A DNA stretch of 64,000 nucleotides. Source: Archilochus colubris (lineage: Eukaryota; Chordata; Aves; Apodiformes; Trochilidae). Positions 1-12,768 of the stretch are shown one piece after another (the stretch's first letter is position 1; each line of letters starts with the position of its first letter). The DNA lies in assembly GCA_023079485.1 (NCBI GenBank), contig CM041084.1, forward strand, positions 121,275,967-121,339,966, read 5' to 3'. Made by a program: the position numbers and the translations under genes. A model generated the notes under the pieces. The model worked only from the letters and a program-made list of their open reading frames with translations. It was not told the DNA's origin and searched no databases.

Positions 1-311
1 TCAGCATATGGGCTTAATTTAAACAGACACTCGAGTAACTGTGTTTTACATTTACAAACAGCCAGTACCTGAGAACAGTCTCCTGCATAGGGAATCCTTG
101 TAAATGTGACAGGAAGCTGCACTGTACCAGTCATCCTTGGTTTTCTCTATTAAAAAGTCAGCACTTTCTAATGGAAACCACATGGTTCTATGGTTACTTT
201 ATTATCTTAAGATCAGAAAAGAACTGCAATATGTGCTGACAAATGTGAGCTCCTTATGCTGGTATATTTGAAAACCACAAGAAGAACGTGTTTTTAACAA
301 AACTGAAGATA
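1..311. other. unassigned AT-rich intergenic DNA
   Basis: No coding region, RNA gene or recognisable repeat is seen here. The stretch ends where an antisense CR1 tail begins. Short open frames have low-complexity composition and no family resemblance. Confidence 0.6.
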
Positions 312-1385
312 CAGAATCATTGAATGATAGGATTACGGGAAAATTCAACTTGGAAGAGACCGCAGAAGGTCTCTGGTCTAATCTACTATTCAAAACAGGT
401 TAGAACAAACCGTGCAGGGCTTTGCTCAGCCTTGTAATAGTATCTGTTGCTTTACCTCCTTTTGCATTATGCAAAAAGCATGACTCCATCTTAATGACCT
501 CCCTCTAGTTACTGGAAAGCTGCTCTGAGGTACCTTCAAAGTCAACTTCAGGTGTAACAGGTTTGGGACTGTCAGCCTCTCCTCACAGGGCAAGAGGTCT
601 AGGTCCCTGACAGTGGTTGATGAACTCATTCCAATTTATTTTTTTTTTTTTTTTTTTCTTCTGGGCAACCCGGAACTATGCAGAGATGTGGTCTCATGAT
701 TTGTGAGTAGAGGGGATGAATAAATTTCCTCAGTCTTTTGCCTGTGCTGCTGGTACTACAGCTTGGCAAGCTGTCGGCCTTTTTTGCTCTCTGGGCACAG
801 TGCTGGCTCATGTTCAACTTGCCAAAAGCATTGGGTCATTTCCAGCAGAGCTGCTCCTCAGGCAGCCTCTATCAGTGCAAACGGTTCTTCCTTCTTACTG
901 TGTAGGATTTGGCCTTTGTCCTCGTAGAATATCGTTCATTCAGCATGTTCAGATGCTGCTAAATAACAGCCCTGCTCTCAAATCTATTTTCTTGTCTACC
1001 CAGACAAGTGTCATCTAAAAACTTTATGAGAGTTCACTCCATTACCTTCTCTGAGTTGCCAATGGAATATTAAAGAGGAGAAGTCCCAATGTGGTACTAC
1101 TGCTGTGGTACTACACTGTTTGTTGGCCTCCAGCTAGATGATGACCCATTAGCCATTACCTAAAAATTCAAATCAGTTTTTATCTAACTTTAAATCTATT
1201 TAGACTGTGGTGACCTCTATTGTGGAGGGCAGTGATGAAAGCTTTGTTAAAGTTGAGGCAAATTACATCCTTGGTTTTACACAGGGCTTGCTTAAGAGAC
1301 TTGCAAAAAATCTTTGATGCGCATGTCATCAGAACTCTGAAAATAGAAATGATTTTTTGGCAAAGATTTGGAGCTTGACAGTTCA
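312..1385 (-). mobile_element. old antisense CR1 LINE fragment (RT and 3' end)
   Basis: Read on the minus strand this is a decayed CR1 retrotransposon covering the reverse transcriptase region and the 3' end. The 3' end is at about 312, where an AGAATCATTGAATGATAGGA-type tail precedes a recognisable CR1 3' UTR. The minus-strand translation at 626-817 reads MNMSQHCAQ...AKKA...HPLYS...MRPHL, which aligns with the same stretch of the younger CR1 copies at 11941 and 21864. Around 1230-1290 the minus strand still resembles the [12 protein letters not shown] region of RT. A T-run of about 19 bases at 639-657 interrupts the coding region. Many stops and indels make it non-functional. The outer limits are approximate. 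Confidence 0.8.
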
Positions 1386-3699
1386 CAATTCATTATTTGA
1401 AATGGACACTGAAGAATAAAGGTGAATGTAGGAATGTTCTGAAGAAGTTATGCACACAGAATAAATAACTAAAGGAAAAAGACTTTGAGGCTTGAAATAT
1501 ATAAATAAATACTTTTAGAATCTTTTGAATTTGTGTTGCTGCGATTCATCTCCCCTGAATCTGGGAGTCTACCTATACTTATCAACAAACAGGGAATGTC
1601 CTTGTGGTCCCATGAGTAGACAAAATATTTTGTGGAAATTAGATTAATATTTCTCATTCTTAAGTAGACACTTTGGTCAGCTGAAGAGCTAGCTGTTCAG
1701 AACATTTCAGTTCAGTTTACTCCTTATGTCTCCAATGGATATGAAACTTAGACATCTAACACATGTTGGTACCTATGTGAGAAGTATAAACTCAAAAGGA
1801 ATATTAAAAAGTACAAGTAAATATTTTCTACTAATATTAAAATGCATAATTTAGGAAAAGCATTTTAGTGAACTTATTTAGAATGTAAATTATTTTATTG
1901 ACATATCTGTCAGTGGACTAAATACACTGCTGTGTACATCCCCAGTCAAATAATGGACACTTTATTATCTCTTCCTTTTTTTTTCCATGTGTCTGCTTTC
2001 TCATTCAGTTTAACAACTTTGGAGCTTTCTATTCAGTTAAATGGTGGAACACAAAACATACTGATACAAAAGTGCATGACACTTGAGCAGATGTTTTATT
2101 ATTGATGAAATGCTAAACAGTATTGATTTGTTGTACTTTAAAATGATCCAGGAATTATATTTGCACAAAATATTTTATTAGAGCCCACTAATTTTCAGTG
2201 TTAATCACACAATAATTAAAGATCCATATGACTTCTGGGCATGATTTGTTAGCTTATGATTCCAGTAAAAAATGGTGGTTCCCCCAGCCATATTAGAAAA
2301 ATGAAGGACTGCAAGAATCAAAGATTCATAAACCTAGTTATGGAGTGTCATCAGAAAATTAAGGATAGAATAAAAGATTATCTGTGATGGTTCAGATGAA
2401 AAAGCAATGAAAAGAAGGGCAAACAGGACTATATCAAATTCATCACTTCTGGTTATGTGATGTGGGCATTTTTTTGCATATGGTCCACTACAATATATAC
2501 TGTAGAGTAAGCACTACAGTTCTGCCTACCAGAATAAAATGTGAAAGATATATAAGGTTGGCAAAAAAGTACTTCATTTTGAGTATGTGCTCATCAAAAG
2601 GTTCTTCAGAGCTATGTGGCTTGGCTTTGTTTTTGGTTATGTTCGTTTGTTTGTTTTTTTAATTTTTTTTAAAATTTATTTTTATTTTGTATTTAAACAC
2701 AGTAGTGCTTTTGAGTTTGTTGGAATCCTTATTCTAGTGAACCAAATACTGGAAAATTACATGGAAACAAAATACAAAACATATAAAGTATATAGCTTTT
2801 CCTGAGCATTTTAATTTGTATCGCATGATTGTCTTATAATAGTGGTGGTTATGTTATTTTTACAGTGGCTTGATCTGTGATCTTACCTTTATTTAATCTT
2901 ATAGTTTGTTCCTTTTATTTAATTTTCTTATTGTAGTTACTGAGCCACACTGTCTTTGTACAAGGAAAGCTCAAAGCTGAATTTTTAAGGTAAGTGCTGA
3001 AATGTTCTTGTGGAGAAAAATGATGAGTATATTTAGTAGTAAATTTTTTTTCTTATTTCTAAACTACAAGCGTTATATAAAGATAACATGATTTACCTTG
3101 CAAAAGTAGGATACAAAGAAAACCTAATGGCCGTAAATTAGGAAATGAACTAGGAGAACCCAGCAAGTTTAGAGTACAAATTGGACAAGAAGAGAAATGA
3201 AGTTATGGAAATATGTAATGCTATGGTTTGTAAGATGTATTTTGCATAAAAGATAATGTCTAGCTGTGAGTTATTAACTACGCACATAAAAATTTATTCA
3301 GACCTAATTCTTTCTAGCAAAAACTCACCATCTAAGTTTTGTTGTCTTTTCTTTATTAATTATTTGCAGCCAAGAGTATTTCTTATTTATCTGAGCAGCT
3401 GATGGCTGTTAGTCACAGTGTTTTGTATCAGTATATGTGAGCATCCAAGATTCTTTAAATCTCTTTGCCAAAGGTGCTATTTTGTTGAGTTGTCTGCATC
3501 TACTGACAAATCTCTTCACTGCCCTTAAGTTTCACAAAACATGTGCACTGAAGTTTTAATAGCTGGTTTTTTACCTATTTTGAAAAGCCTTAAAATACCT
3601 CAGCCCTCTGATAGAAGTTGTTGGATTTTTGGGATTGGACCTAACTGGACAAAGAGATGGAAAATCTATTATTAGCTGAGTATGTGTGGCATTGTTTCC
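1386..3699. other. unassigned intergenic DNA
   Basis: AT-rich sequence with no gene or repeat that I recognise. A T/A-rich patch lies at about 2640-2695. Short open frames here (for example 2462-2662) look like chance frames. Confidence 0.5.
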
Positions 3700-5240
3700 T
3701 AACAATCCTTGAATGCCTACTTTTCTCTTTCACAAGATATTTTTCTCTTTCAAGAGAGAAAAGAGGGTGAAATACCAATTTCATTATCCAAAGACAGTAT
3801 TAGCCAATTAGACATGCACAAATTTGTGGGAACAGATGGGATGTGTCTGATGTTGCTGATGAAGCTGGTGATGTTAATGCAAAGCTGTTGTCTAACCTCT
3901 TCTTCATCCAAGGGACTATGATCTAATCTGCCTCACTTCAGTGACTGGATAGATGATGGAGTAAATCCTCTTGGAAGCCATTTTCATGCACCTGAAGGAC
4001 AAAAAGGTGAGTGGAAGCAACCAACATAAGTTTATCATGCACAAATCATGCTAGACCAGCTTTCTATGATCACGAGTGCTGGTGCTGAAGGCAAAAAAAG
4101 GGCAGTGGATGGTGCATACCTTGATGTCAACAAGGCCTTTAACCCACTCTTTACAAAGTCTTCTTATCACCAAACTGGTGAGATATATGCTGGATAAATG
4201 GATAATGTGGTAGATGGAAAATTGATTGGACTACCCATCTCAGAGAGCTGTGATTAGTGTGCAGACTTTATCTGGTGTTCAGTAGCAAGTGACAGCCTTC
4301 AGGAATCATTACTGCTCAATGGCTTCACTACCAGCCTTCATGGGGGGGCAGAAAGCATTCCTAGCAAGGGTGCTCATGGTACCAAATTGGGACAAGTGGT
4401 CAAGAAACCGAAGGGCAGGGCTGCTGATCAGAATGACCTGGTCAGGCTGGAGAAATGCATTAACAGGAACGTAAGGAAGTTCAGCACAAGCAACTGCAAA
4501 GTCATGTGCCAGGGGAGAAGTAACCTCATGCATCAGTAGCATCTGGTGGCAGGCCAGCTAACAAAAAAAAACAGCTTTGAAAAGAAACCCAACATTCAGG
4601 GTCATAGTGGACATCAAGTTGAATCCTATTCAACATCAAGAAGGTCAACTGCATCCTGAGCTGTTATTAAGAATGTGGTCAGCAAGGCCAGGGGCATACC
4701 TCCATCCTGTTTGGTATGTTTGAGCATGAAGTGCTACATCTGGCTTTGGGCTCCCTATTTAAAGGAAGGTATTAGCATACTAAAGGGAGTCAAGTGAATC
4801 TGGAACACATGATAGATGAGGACAGGCTGAAGAAACAAGGTTTGTTTTGCATTAACAAGAGAAGGCTCCGGGGCATCCTTGTTTCTGTCAGCAATTACCT
4901 GAGTGCCTGGAGCCAGACTCTTACTAGAAGTGCACAGGTGCATAGGATGGCAGGCAATAGATACAAGTTTGGAAAAATGGAAGTAATCACTAGATACAGG
5001 GAAAAACTGTTTTTGCCATGAATTCCTAGGCCCTAAAACTGGTTGCTTTGAGAGTTTGTGGAATCTTTGTTCTTGGAGGTGTATGAAAGTCGACTGGACA
5101 CAGCCCTGAGAAACCTTCTATAGTTAGAACTCACAGAATCACACACAGAATGATCACAGTTGGAAAGGCCTCTAAGATCAGTCATCCATGTGTGCCTTCC
5201 AACCTGAATTATTCCATGATTTTATTATTTTGTGAATTTG
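3700..5240 (+). mobile_element. old sense-strand CR1 LINE fragment
   Basis: A decayed CR1 in the plus orientation. Diagnostic pieces in order are an FNAYF-like stretch near 3708; a CR1 KS-GPDG region near 3815-3860; AVDGAYLDVNKAF at about 4100-4140, matching the RT motif [12 protein letters not shown]; and a late-domain stretch, EDRLKKQGLFCINKRRLRGIL, near 4820-4880. The 3' UTR follows near 5040-5120, and a CR1 3' end (CCTTCCAACCTGAATTATTC) is at 5196-5230. Between the last two lies an antisense CR1 tail listed separately. Numerous stops and indels show it is long dead. The 5' limit is uncertain by about 100 bases. Confidence 0.75.
5132..5195 (-). mobile_element. short antisense CR1 3' tail nested in the older CR1
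   Basis: The plus strand reads CACAGAATCAC...GAATGATCACAGTTGGAAAGG and continues CCTCTAAGATCA. This is the complement of a CR1 3' end (the tail plus the GAGGTC...CCAACC block). It interrupts the plus-strand CR1 just before that element's own 3' end. Only about 60 bases remain, so this is a severely 5'-truncated insertion or a rearranged remnant. Confidence 0.55.
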
Positions 5241-5394
5241 GCTTTATGTGTGGTTTTTGTTTGTTTGTTTTTGTGGGGGGTTTCTTTTGTGGATTTTGTT
5301 TGGTTTTTGTTGTTTTCTTGGTTTTTTTTGTTTTTTTTTTTGTTGTTGTTGTTGTTTGGTTGGTTGGATTGTTGGTTGTTTTTTTGTGTTTTAC
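5241..5394. repeat. GT-rich low-complexity tract
   Basis: About 150 bases made almost only of T and G, including TTTG and TTG runs and a (TTG)n stretch at about 5340-5356, directly after the CR1 3' end. The open frames on both strands here come from the low complexity and are not genes. The position after a LINE tail suggests expansion of the element's tail, which is inference. Confidence 0.8.
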
Positions 5395-7637
5395 AGGAAC
5401 TCTAAACATAGCCATTAACAGGTAGTTCGCTGTGGAAACTGACTTGAGATGTTGACCTAAGATGTCGTACACCAAAGGGTGAACCATCAAGCACCATCAA
5501 GCCAACTCTGTAGAGTTATGAAAGCTGAACAGACTGTAACAGCAACATGTGTTTGCAATTGTAGATAGTGTGAAATTATGATTTACACCAACCACATTCA
5601 ACGTAAGGCAAATATAACCTCTAAAATAGACATGTTCATTTAGTAAAATTTGTCTGCTCCCATTAATATACAGGTCTTTCCCTTGGAAAACACTTCTACA
5701 GATTCTGGCTTTTTAGCTGGTGTCACTCTGCTCCCAAGTAATTTAATCAGAGGTCTACCTGCCTGCTCAGAGGAAGAAACAAGTCAAAACATTGAAAGTG
5801 TTTCATAAATTCTGTATAAATTTTCATTCCATCATTCTTGTCAGTCTACATGTTCTCTCTGGCGCAGAAAATAGTAGGGATGCTATTTACAAAGTGTATT
5901 ACCAGTTAAATAGCACTAAAATCAGACACATATCTTTCTGTTTCTTTGATATATCCCAAGCTTATTTTGCATCCCATTGCAAGAGAGGCAAGGTTGGTTA
6001 GTGTTGCACATCCAGATTCCAGATACCACATTTACCACTCATACATGATATGATGAATTATAGCTTAACTATACCAACAACTATATCCCAGCTGTCCACC
6101 TACAATTTTCTTCCAGTTCCATTTGCTGCTTCCTCATAAAGACTGTCCTAGAAAGAGATAGGGTGGCTCCTTTTGCTCAAACACTTTTCAAGACTGACAT
6201 TTGAGCCTCCATGGGTCCTCGCATACTGGCTGCCTCTCCAGAAACTCAGTCATTCCTCTCACCAATATGGTAGAAGTGTCTGTCTCCACAGACTGTGGGT
6301 AAAAAGAGACAGGTCATGGCCATAGCCCCTTTCAGCACTGTCTCAGTGCCAGCAATCTGCTGCTCTTCCTCCTGGGCCTACCAGTGTGAATGAATGGTGA
6401 CCATTTTCTTTAGTTCTAAAAATCTCCCTGGAAGCTTCCATTCAGCCATCTCTTTCTCTTAGAATTCCTAATACTTCTCTAGAAAGGGGTGTCCTTCCCA
6501 TTTTCTAGCCCCAGACTGTGCTTCACACTCAACTGTGTGTTTTGAAGGATGGAATATGCTATAAAGATGCTCTACTGGAAGTGTAGGTAACATCACCAAA
6601 TTTTTATGATGTCAAAAGCCAACTTTATTGCAAAGTGGATCTAGCAGTAAGTACAGCTCTAAGACTTCTCTAAGGAAGTAGCAAGAACATGTGAGAATCT
6701 GATTTATTTGGAAATTGTGTCCTGTAAAGAGCAAGGGAAAAGATAAAGATAGCAGTTGAAATTAATATTGTCTAACATCTGGAATTATATTGGATGTGGT
6801 GCCTTTAGGGCTTGTCGTTGAAGCACATTTTAAGTCAGTAATGTGTGTGGATGGGAGTGTGGATTGCCTGAGTTTTTAATACTCTTTCTCTATAACATTG
6901 CTTTTGCTGAGGTGATAGCTCAGTCCAGACAGAGACTACATAGCATCATGGACATTGAAATTGCACTGATGTCTGAAGTAGATCAGGTTGCTGCAGAAAA
7001 CTGTCTGGACTTTGAACACAAAACATGAGTACTTCCCTCTCCTTTGCCACTGTCTCACAACATTACCTTGAACAAATCTATTTCTCATCTCAAAAACAGG
7101 TAATAATAAAACCAATTTACCTTACCTGGTAACTGTTAAGATTAATTAGTAAGTGCTGTGAAACTCATTTCTGCAGAGGCTTCTTATGGCCCACAGCAGA
7201 GGCATATAGAAATGAAGAAAGAAATTGCATGTTCAAACCTGACTGCTTCCTTGTTCATAGAAAAAGAAAGGAGAATTGTTGGAGATTTCAGTTTCCTTTT
7301 CCAGTTACATCTACATTTGGAAGACTAATGCTCTAATATTACTTACTACTCATTTGAAAATTTAGATGAGACATTTGGGTTTCTTAAGTAGTTTTGCATT
7401 AGACTTAAGCTATCTCATAAATAAATGATGACTTAAAAAAATGTCTACATTTCATCTTATTATAGAAAGAAGGGCTATTATAGAAGGAAAAACCCTAGGG
7501 TGTTACTGTATTGGTCCTTCAATATGTATGTGATATTACTGTGTGCTTTAACCACTCCAGTCTGTAATAAATCAATCGATTGTGCTGTTCTTGGGCCTCA
7601 GAAACATTGCATTGTTCTTTTGTTTTACTCATTTTCG

Positions 7638-7770
7638 GTTTTGTGTGTGTATGTATATAAGTGTATATACATATAAACAAATATATAAATATACAGATAT
7701 GTACATATGTTTATGCATTGTATATGTGCACATGCATGCATCCACAATATAGCTATAAATACATATGAAT
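7638..7770. repeat. TG/TA-rich imperfect microsatellite
   Basis: Starts with TGTGTGTGTATGTATATA and continues as imperfect alternating purine/pyrimidine sequence rich in ATATAC, ACATAT and GCATGCAT. The interruptions suggest an old microsatellite. Confidence 0.7.
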
Positions 7771-7972
7771 ATCTATTTTATCTTCTGAATTACTACAGCA
7801 GAGTATGATGCACTGACTTTAGTGAGCCAGACTGTATCAAGCTCAAATCTGACTGAGCTATCAGTGTAGACATATTGATAGCTTCTCTGTACTTCATTTC
7901 CTACCTATAAAGTGAAAGGGTAGCTGGGCACATAAATACATCAAGGACTATGAGACAAGTACTAGAAGACAA

Positions 7973-8038
7973 AATAGGACCAGGTACCTGGTCTTATTAG
8001 GACCAGTTGAACCAGTATTAGGACCAGGTTAGGACCAG
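7973..8038. repeat. 26-base palindrome followed by repeated TAGGACCAG 9-mers
   Basis: Positions 7973-7998 form a palindrome with one mismatched pair around GACCAGGTACCTGGTC. The 9-mer TAGGACCAG occurs at 7975, 7998, 8019 and 8030, with an extra CCAGT between. This is a small local duplication cluster. No function is claimed. Confidence 0.7.
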
Positions 8039-9936
8039 TTGTACCTAGCAATAAAAGAATCGCAAAACTATGGTGACTTTACCCTTTTTTCTAAAACAAA
8101 TCCAACACTTATTAAGCATCTTCTTGGAGAGTCTGATTCAGCAAAGCAATTAAGAGTGAGCTTAACTTGAAGTCAATAGTACTTAACCACTTGCCTATAA
8201 CTAATTATGTGGTTAAATGGTTTACTGAATTTATAATTTAATATAAATGCATATGAAGTGTGGGGTTTTAGCATTTAGATTTGGGCTTGGTTTGTTTTGT
8301 TTTGGTATTTTTTTCAGAATGCATCTGAAAGAAGAGAAAGTGTTACCTATTTTCTCCTCAATGGTTTCTTGACATCAAGATTTTGTAGCTGAACTCCAAC
8401 AAGCTAATACAAAGTAACAATTTTTATTCTTCTTTAAAAATCATATAATAGTTATCAAATATTTTTCATATCCTTTCCTGAAACATTCTTACATCTTGTA
8501 TACAGTTTACTTCTGTTTATATTTTCTTAAGTGAAAGAGTAAATCTTTCCTATAGTCATTTTATTATTTACTGAATAACTCTTCCCTTATTATTGCCTTG
8601 TAAAATCTCTCTTCATTGCTCTGAAAATAGAATTCTAATAGATGCAGAATACTCATGTCAGTGCTTTCCTATGCTGCTCATCTAAGATTTACTCTTTATT
8701 CAGAAGAAAAACCCTAATATAGTTCCTGAAAAAAGTTTGTTGTGAGTTTAGATGCACAGTACAGTTATGTAAATTGAAATATTTGCATTTTTTCCCAACT
8801 GTACAAATGTAAATATTTAAAAAAACAGTCACTGAAAAAGATACGTATAGAACAGGATGGATTTTCAGGTTTACTGATGCCAGGAGTAGTGCAATGAGTA
8901 GCTGATGAAGGCTGACATTATTAATGTCAAGCAATAAGTTAGTTTTTGTTGCAATTCTATTTCTTCAAAGTATGTGTTTCTAATCACACTGGAATTATCC
9001 TAAAACATTGTAAAATTATTCCTCGAGTTGCTTTACAACATTTTCCAGCTCCAGCTTTATGAATTAGTTGTATTTTTTTCCCCTGCTATTTACTGCAATC
9101 AAGGGATTTTCCTGTAATTGCTCCCATAATTTTTCTTGATGCTGAATCTGCAAGATGTAGCAGTAATCATTTAATCAGTAACAACACATTTTTGTATTCC
9201 TACTGCATGATTAAATTAATACAGTTTACAAGTGTTACATTTACAGAATCACTGCTTCATCAAACAAAAATAAATGTGGTAGTCTAATTAAATCTCTTCA
9301 GATTTCTTATATAAAAATACTCAAAATAAGGTCAGGATTTTTCCATGTTAATTATAAATAAGCAACTGTTTCTAAAAATTTCATTATAACTAAACTTAAC
9401 TCACAGGAAAACAGAATAAAGTAAAGACTGAGTAAATATCTTAACACTATTTACACAGATTACTTCATTTGCCTAGTTCTGAGCAAATTAGTTTGTACTC
9501 ATTGTCATAATTATGTGTTTCTGATCTTTTGAAAAACATTTTGCCAAGAACTAAAAATATTTCAAGATCTTTTTCGGACAGCAATACAATATGTTTAAAA
9601 CTTCCTTCAAGTAATAAATCAGGAATAAAAAAAATTATGAAACATGTAAATATATAACTATATTTGCAAATGTATTTTGTTCTTTATAACAGTTTTCTAT
9701 AAGTTTTGTTCATATGTTGGTGAATTTTTATATCTTATGGTCATTGGTTCTGTTTCCTCCAGCTTTGTATAGTAGTACTAAAAAAATACAAACTGTTCAA
9801 AATATCAATATAGTTTGGTTTTAATCAAAGTAAAGATAAGAAATGAGGGTGTTGTTAACTATAAATTACTTGCAGTTCTCGAACAGTGTTTTCTCTAACT
9901 GAAGAGCCATCAAATTACTTATTTTTAGGATAAGAC

Positions 9937-9952
9937 TTTTTTTTTTTTTTTT
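9937..9952. repeat. T homopolymer
   Basis: An uninterrupted run of T. No adjoining retroposon body is recognised. Confidence 0.85.
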
Positions 9953-11940
9953 ACCATGACATATCAAACAACACATTTGAAGCATTTTTAGAGAAAGTAT
10001 TCAAAAAGATGTGTCAAAAACCTGTGTGAATGAGTGTCTGGTGCTACAGGATCATTTCTGCTGCAGAGCCAATGAGGTGTTCATGCCTGCTCTCACACAG
10101 TGGGCTTGAAAATCATTACCTAAGATTCTTAATAGCCAACTTTATTAAACAACTTTCTAAGTTCATAGGACTATCCAAAAGTTGTCTTTTTATCAAAATA
10201 GCTGACTTCAGTCATACAGTTACCCTCTTCTCTTGTACCTGGGAGCTGTATATAATGAGGGCTCTGTACTGACACAGTTCTAAGGACCAGTTAGTTCCAT
10301 GTGTCTTGCCTTTATGCCTTGGCAAACTGGGCATGGACAGTATCTCAGTGGACTCCAACCAGCAATTCTTCTGCAGAGTTCTGGCCCAGCAGAAATAGAA
10401 TACATTTGGCCAAAACATTGCATACATTTAATATATCTGTATACTAAGTAAGTGGGGGTTTTTTAATGTGTGCAGCCAACATGTATTTCCCACTGTTTGA
10501 TCATGGTGGTGATGGATGATTGCCCAGCTGTGTTATTTGCAAATTCAGTGCTTCAGTACCTTTATAGTTGAGCCACATACATGTCACATTTTTGGATTAC
10601 TCTTCAGTCTTCTGAAATGGGAATGTTTGCAAACTTTACAGTCTTGCTTAAAGGTGCACTTATAATGACCGCTGATAGAATTCTTACAGACTGACTTGTA
10701 AAGGGCTTAATCCAAAAATGTATAGTGTAATCTCAGGATTTATATAATGTGGAAATAAATAAAAAAATTTTTGCTCAGTTTCCTGTGTTTAGCAGTATAA
10801 AACACAATTTAATATTTTTTTTGCATTTTTGTGTTTCTGAATTTCTGTATATTTTATGGTCTTAAACTGCTATGACAGAATATCATCATCTATTCCAAAT
10901 GTTTTGTAAATGCCTTTTGTCTTGATAATGCATAAAGTTTTAGAATAAATATGATTATAACTAAACATGTATATGTATTAAGGTAAAACAAAGACACTAT
11001 TGAGTGTAACTGAAAGATCCAAGTATCATGAGTACCTCTTTGTAATTCCTTCTATATGTATAATACACTGTTCATAAGCTGAAGGTCAGTGAAAAGCCAC
11101 ATGAAATGTAGGACGTTTAATTGTAACTGAATATTTTCCATTGGGATAGTCTATAAATCCACTGTAACTCCATATACTAGTGTCATTGGTTGAGCTTTTT
11201 CTGGGATTGTTAAGAAGGTTCAATAGAAACTTATAATAGGAGGCCATGGGATTTTATATACTCACTCTCTTTCATTGTGTTTGCCCTGGACATGTCTCAG
11301 GAGAAATGGTTCAAATGTCTGAACTCCCTAGAATACTATTCTATACAGTTTTATTTAACACAAAATTTTGGATCTACAGAGCTGGAATGATGAGCATGTT
11401 TATTTTTTTACTTCTTACAACTGGTTCATTGAGCTTCTTATTTAGCTTAGCTTCTAGTACTTTGGTTACATCAAATTTCATGGTGTTTCATCACTTGTTG
11501 AACATATTCCAATACTTTGGTCACACAAACAGTCTCTCTCTTGTTTGGTTTTAAGTACTAATATTTTTAAAGCTTATTTGAGTCATATCTTCCTATTTCA
11601 AGGGACTGGAAACAGTCCACATTATCATCCTTTTTACTATTGATATGAAAATTCTTCAAGCTCAGCAGACCAAAAACTATAATCCCCCCCAAAAGTTGAT
11701 TCATCTTACTATTCAAATTAGTTACCCGAGGACTGTGTTGATGATTAATAAAATTACTCAAAATTTTATTACACATTGTGACATATAAAATTCTTACAAT
11801 ACATTTCTGTCCCTGTATTTCAAAGCACTTCCCAAAATAATTTCATAAAGTGGAGTAGCTGAGGTATAGAGAAAAGCAGTGATTTATGCATTAGAACAGA
11901 GCCTGAACTCTGTAAAAAATCTTGGTGTTGTAAGACCCCT

Positions 11941-12768
11941 CATAGAATCATAGAATCATAGAATTAGCTGGGTTGGAAGGGACCTCAGAGATCATCTAGT
12001 CCAACCCTTGACCCACCGGAGCAGTTGCTAGACCATGGCACTGAGTGCCACATCCAGTCTTTTTTTAAATGTCTCCAGGGACGGAGAATCTACCACCTCA
12101 CCGGGCAGTCCATTCCATAGCCTAATCACCCTCTCCGTGAAGAAATTCTTTCTAATATCTAACCTAAACCTCCCCTGGCACAACTTAAGACTGTGTCCTC
12201 TTGTCTTGTTGAAGGTCGTCTGTGAAAAGAGTCCAGTTCCCACCTCGCTACAGCCTCCTTTCAGGTAGTTGTAGACAGCAATGAGGTCTCCCCTGAGCCT
12301 CCTCTTCTTCAGGCTGAACAGCCCCAGCTCTCTCAGCCTCTCCTCATAGGGCCTGTGCTCGAGTCCCTTCACCAGCCTGGTTGCCCTCCTTTGGACCTGT
12401 TCCAGGACCTCTACATCCTTCTTAAACTGAGGGGCCCAGAACTGGACACAGTACTCGAGGTGTGGCCTAACCAGCGCTGAGTATAGGGGAAGAATCACCT
12501 CCCTGGACCTGCTGGTGGCGCTGTTTTTGATACAGGCCAGGATGCCATTGGCCTTCTTGGCCACCTGGGCACACTGCTGGCTCATGTTCAGTTTCTTGTC
12601 GATGCAGACTCCCAGGTCCCTTTCTGCCTGGCTGCTCTCCAGCCACTCTGTCCCCAGCCTGTAGCGCTGCATGGGGTTGTTGTGGCCAAAGTGCAGGACC
12701 CGGCACTTGGCCTTGTTGAACCTCATCCCGTTGGAATCGGCCCAGCTCTCTAGTCTGTCCAGTCTGTC
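11941..12768 (-). mobile_element. young antisense CR1 LINE, 5'-truncated
   Basis: The element reads on the minus strand. Its 3' end is at 11941, where CATAGAAT repeats (the complement of the ATTCTATG tail) are followed by GGTTGGAAGGGACCTCAGAG, the complement of a CR1 3' UTR. The body runs to about 12768, where similarity to the copy at 21864-24922 stops inside the RT domain. The same 3' UTR blocks and near-identical protein in both copies place them in one subfamily. Only about 830 of the roughly 4.5 kb of a full CR1 remain, as usual for LINEs that abort reverse transcription. Confidence 0.93.
12028..12726 (-). pseudogene. CR1 ORF2 C-terminal part (reverse transcriptase thumb and C-terminal domain), 5'-truncated
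   Basis: A 232-codon open frame ending at the CR1 ORF2 stop. It corresponds to the C-terminal third of the CR1 polyprotein, downstream of the catalytic FADD box, so it has no polymerase activity. Visible landmarks are [10 protein letters not shown] near residue 8, [20 protein letters not shown] near residue 46, [16 protein letters not shown] near residue 76, and [20 protein letters not shown] near residue 195. The first Met lies inside the domain and is not a natural start. The lack of stops over nearly 700 bases indicates a young insertion. It has no known host role. Confidence 0.9.

Larger units (their letters stand above)
5395..11940. other. unassigned intergenic DNA with microsatellites
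   Basis: A 6.5 kb AT-rich stretch in which I recognise no gene and no dispersed element. It holds a TG/TA-rich microsatellite at about 7638-7770, a palindrome and 9-mer cluster at 7973-8038, and a T-run at 9937-9952. The short open frames (longest about 100 codons at 11246-11554) have no family resemblance or splice context. Confidence 0.5.

Noticed and set aside
716..1018. 100-codon open frame on the plus strand
   Set aside because: It is a shadow of the antisense CR1 at 312-1385.
5150..5490. Open frames of 91 and 93 codons on opposite strands
   Set aside because: They cover the GT-rich low-complexity tract and encode only Val/Phe/Gly or Lys/Thr/Pro-rich strings.
11246..11554. 102-codon open frame rich in Leu, Phe and Ser
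   Set aside because: Hydrophobic composition is expected from AT-rich DNA; no family resemblance, splice signals or neighbouring exon.
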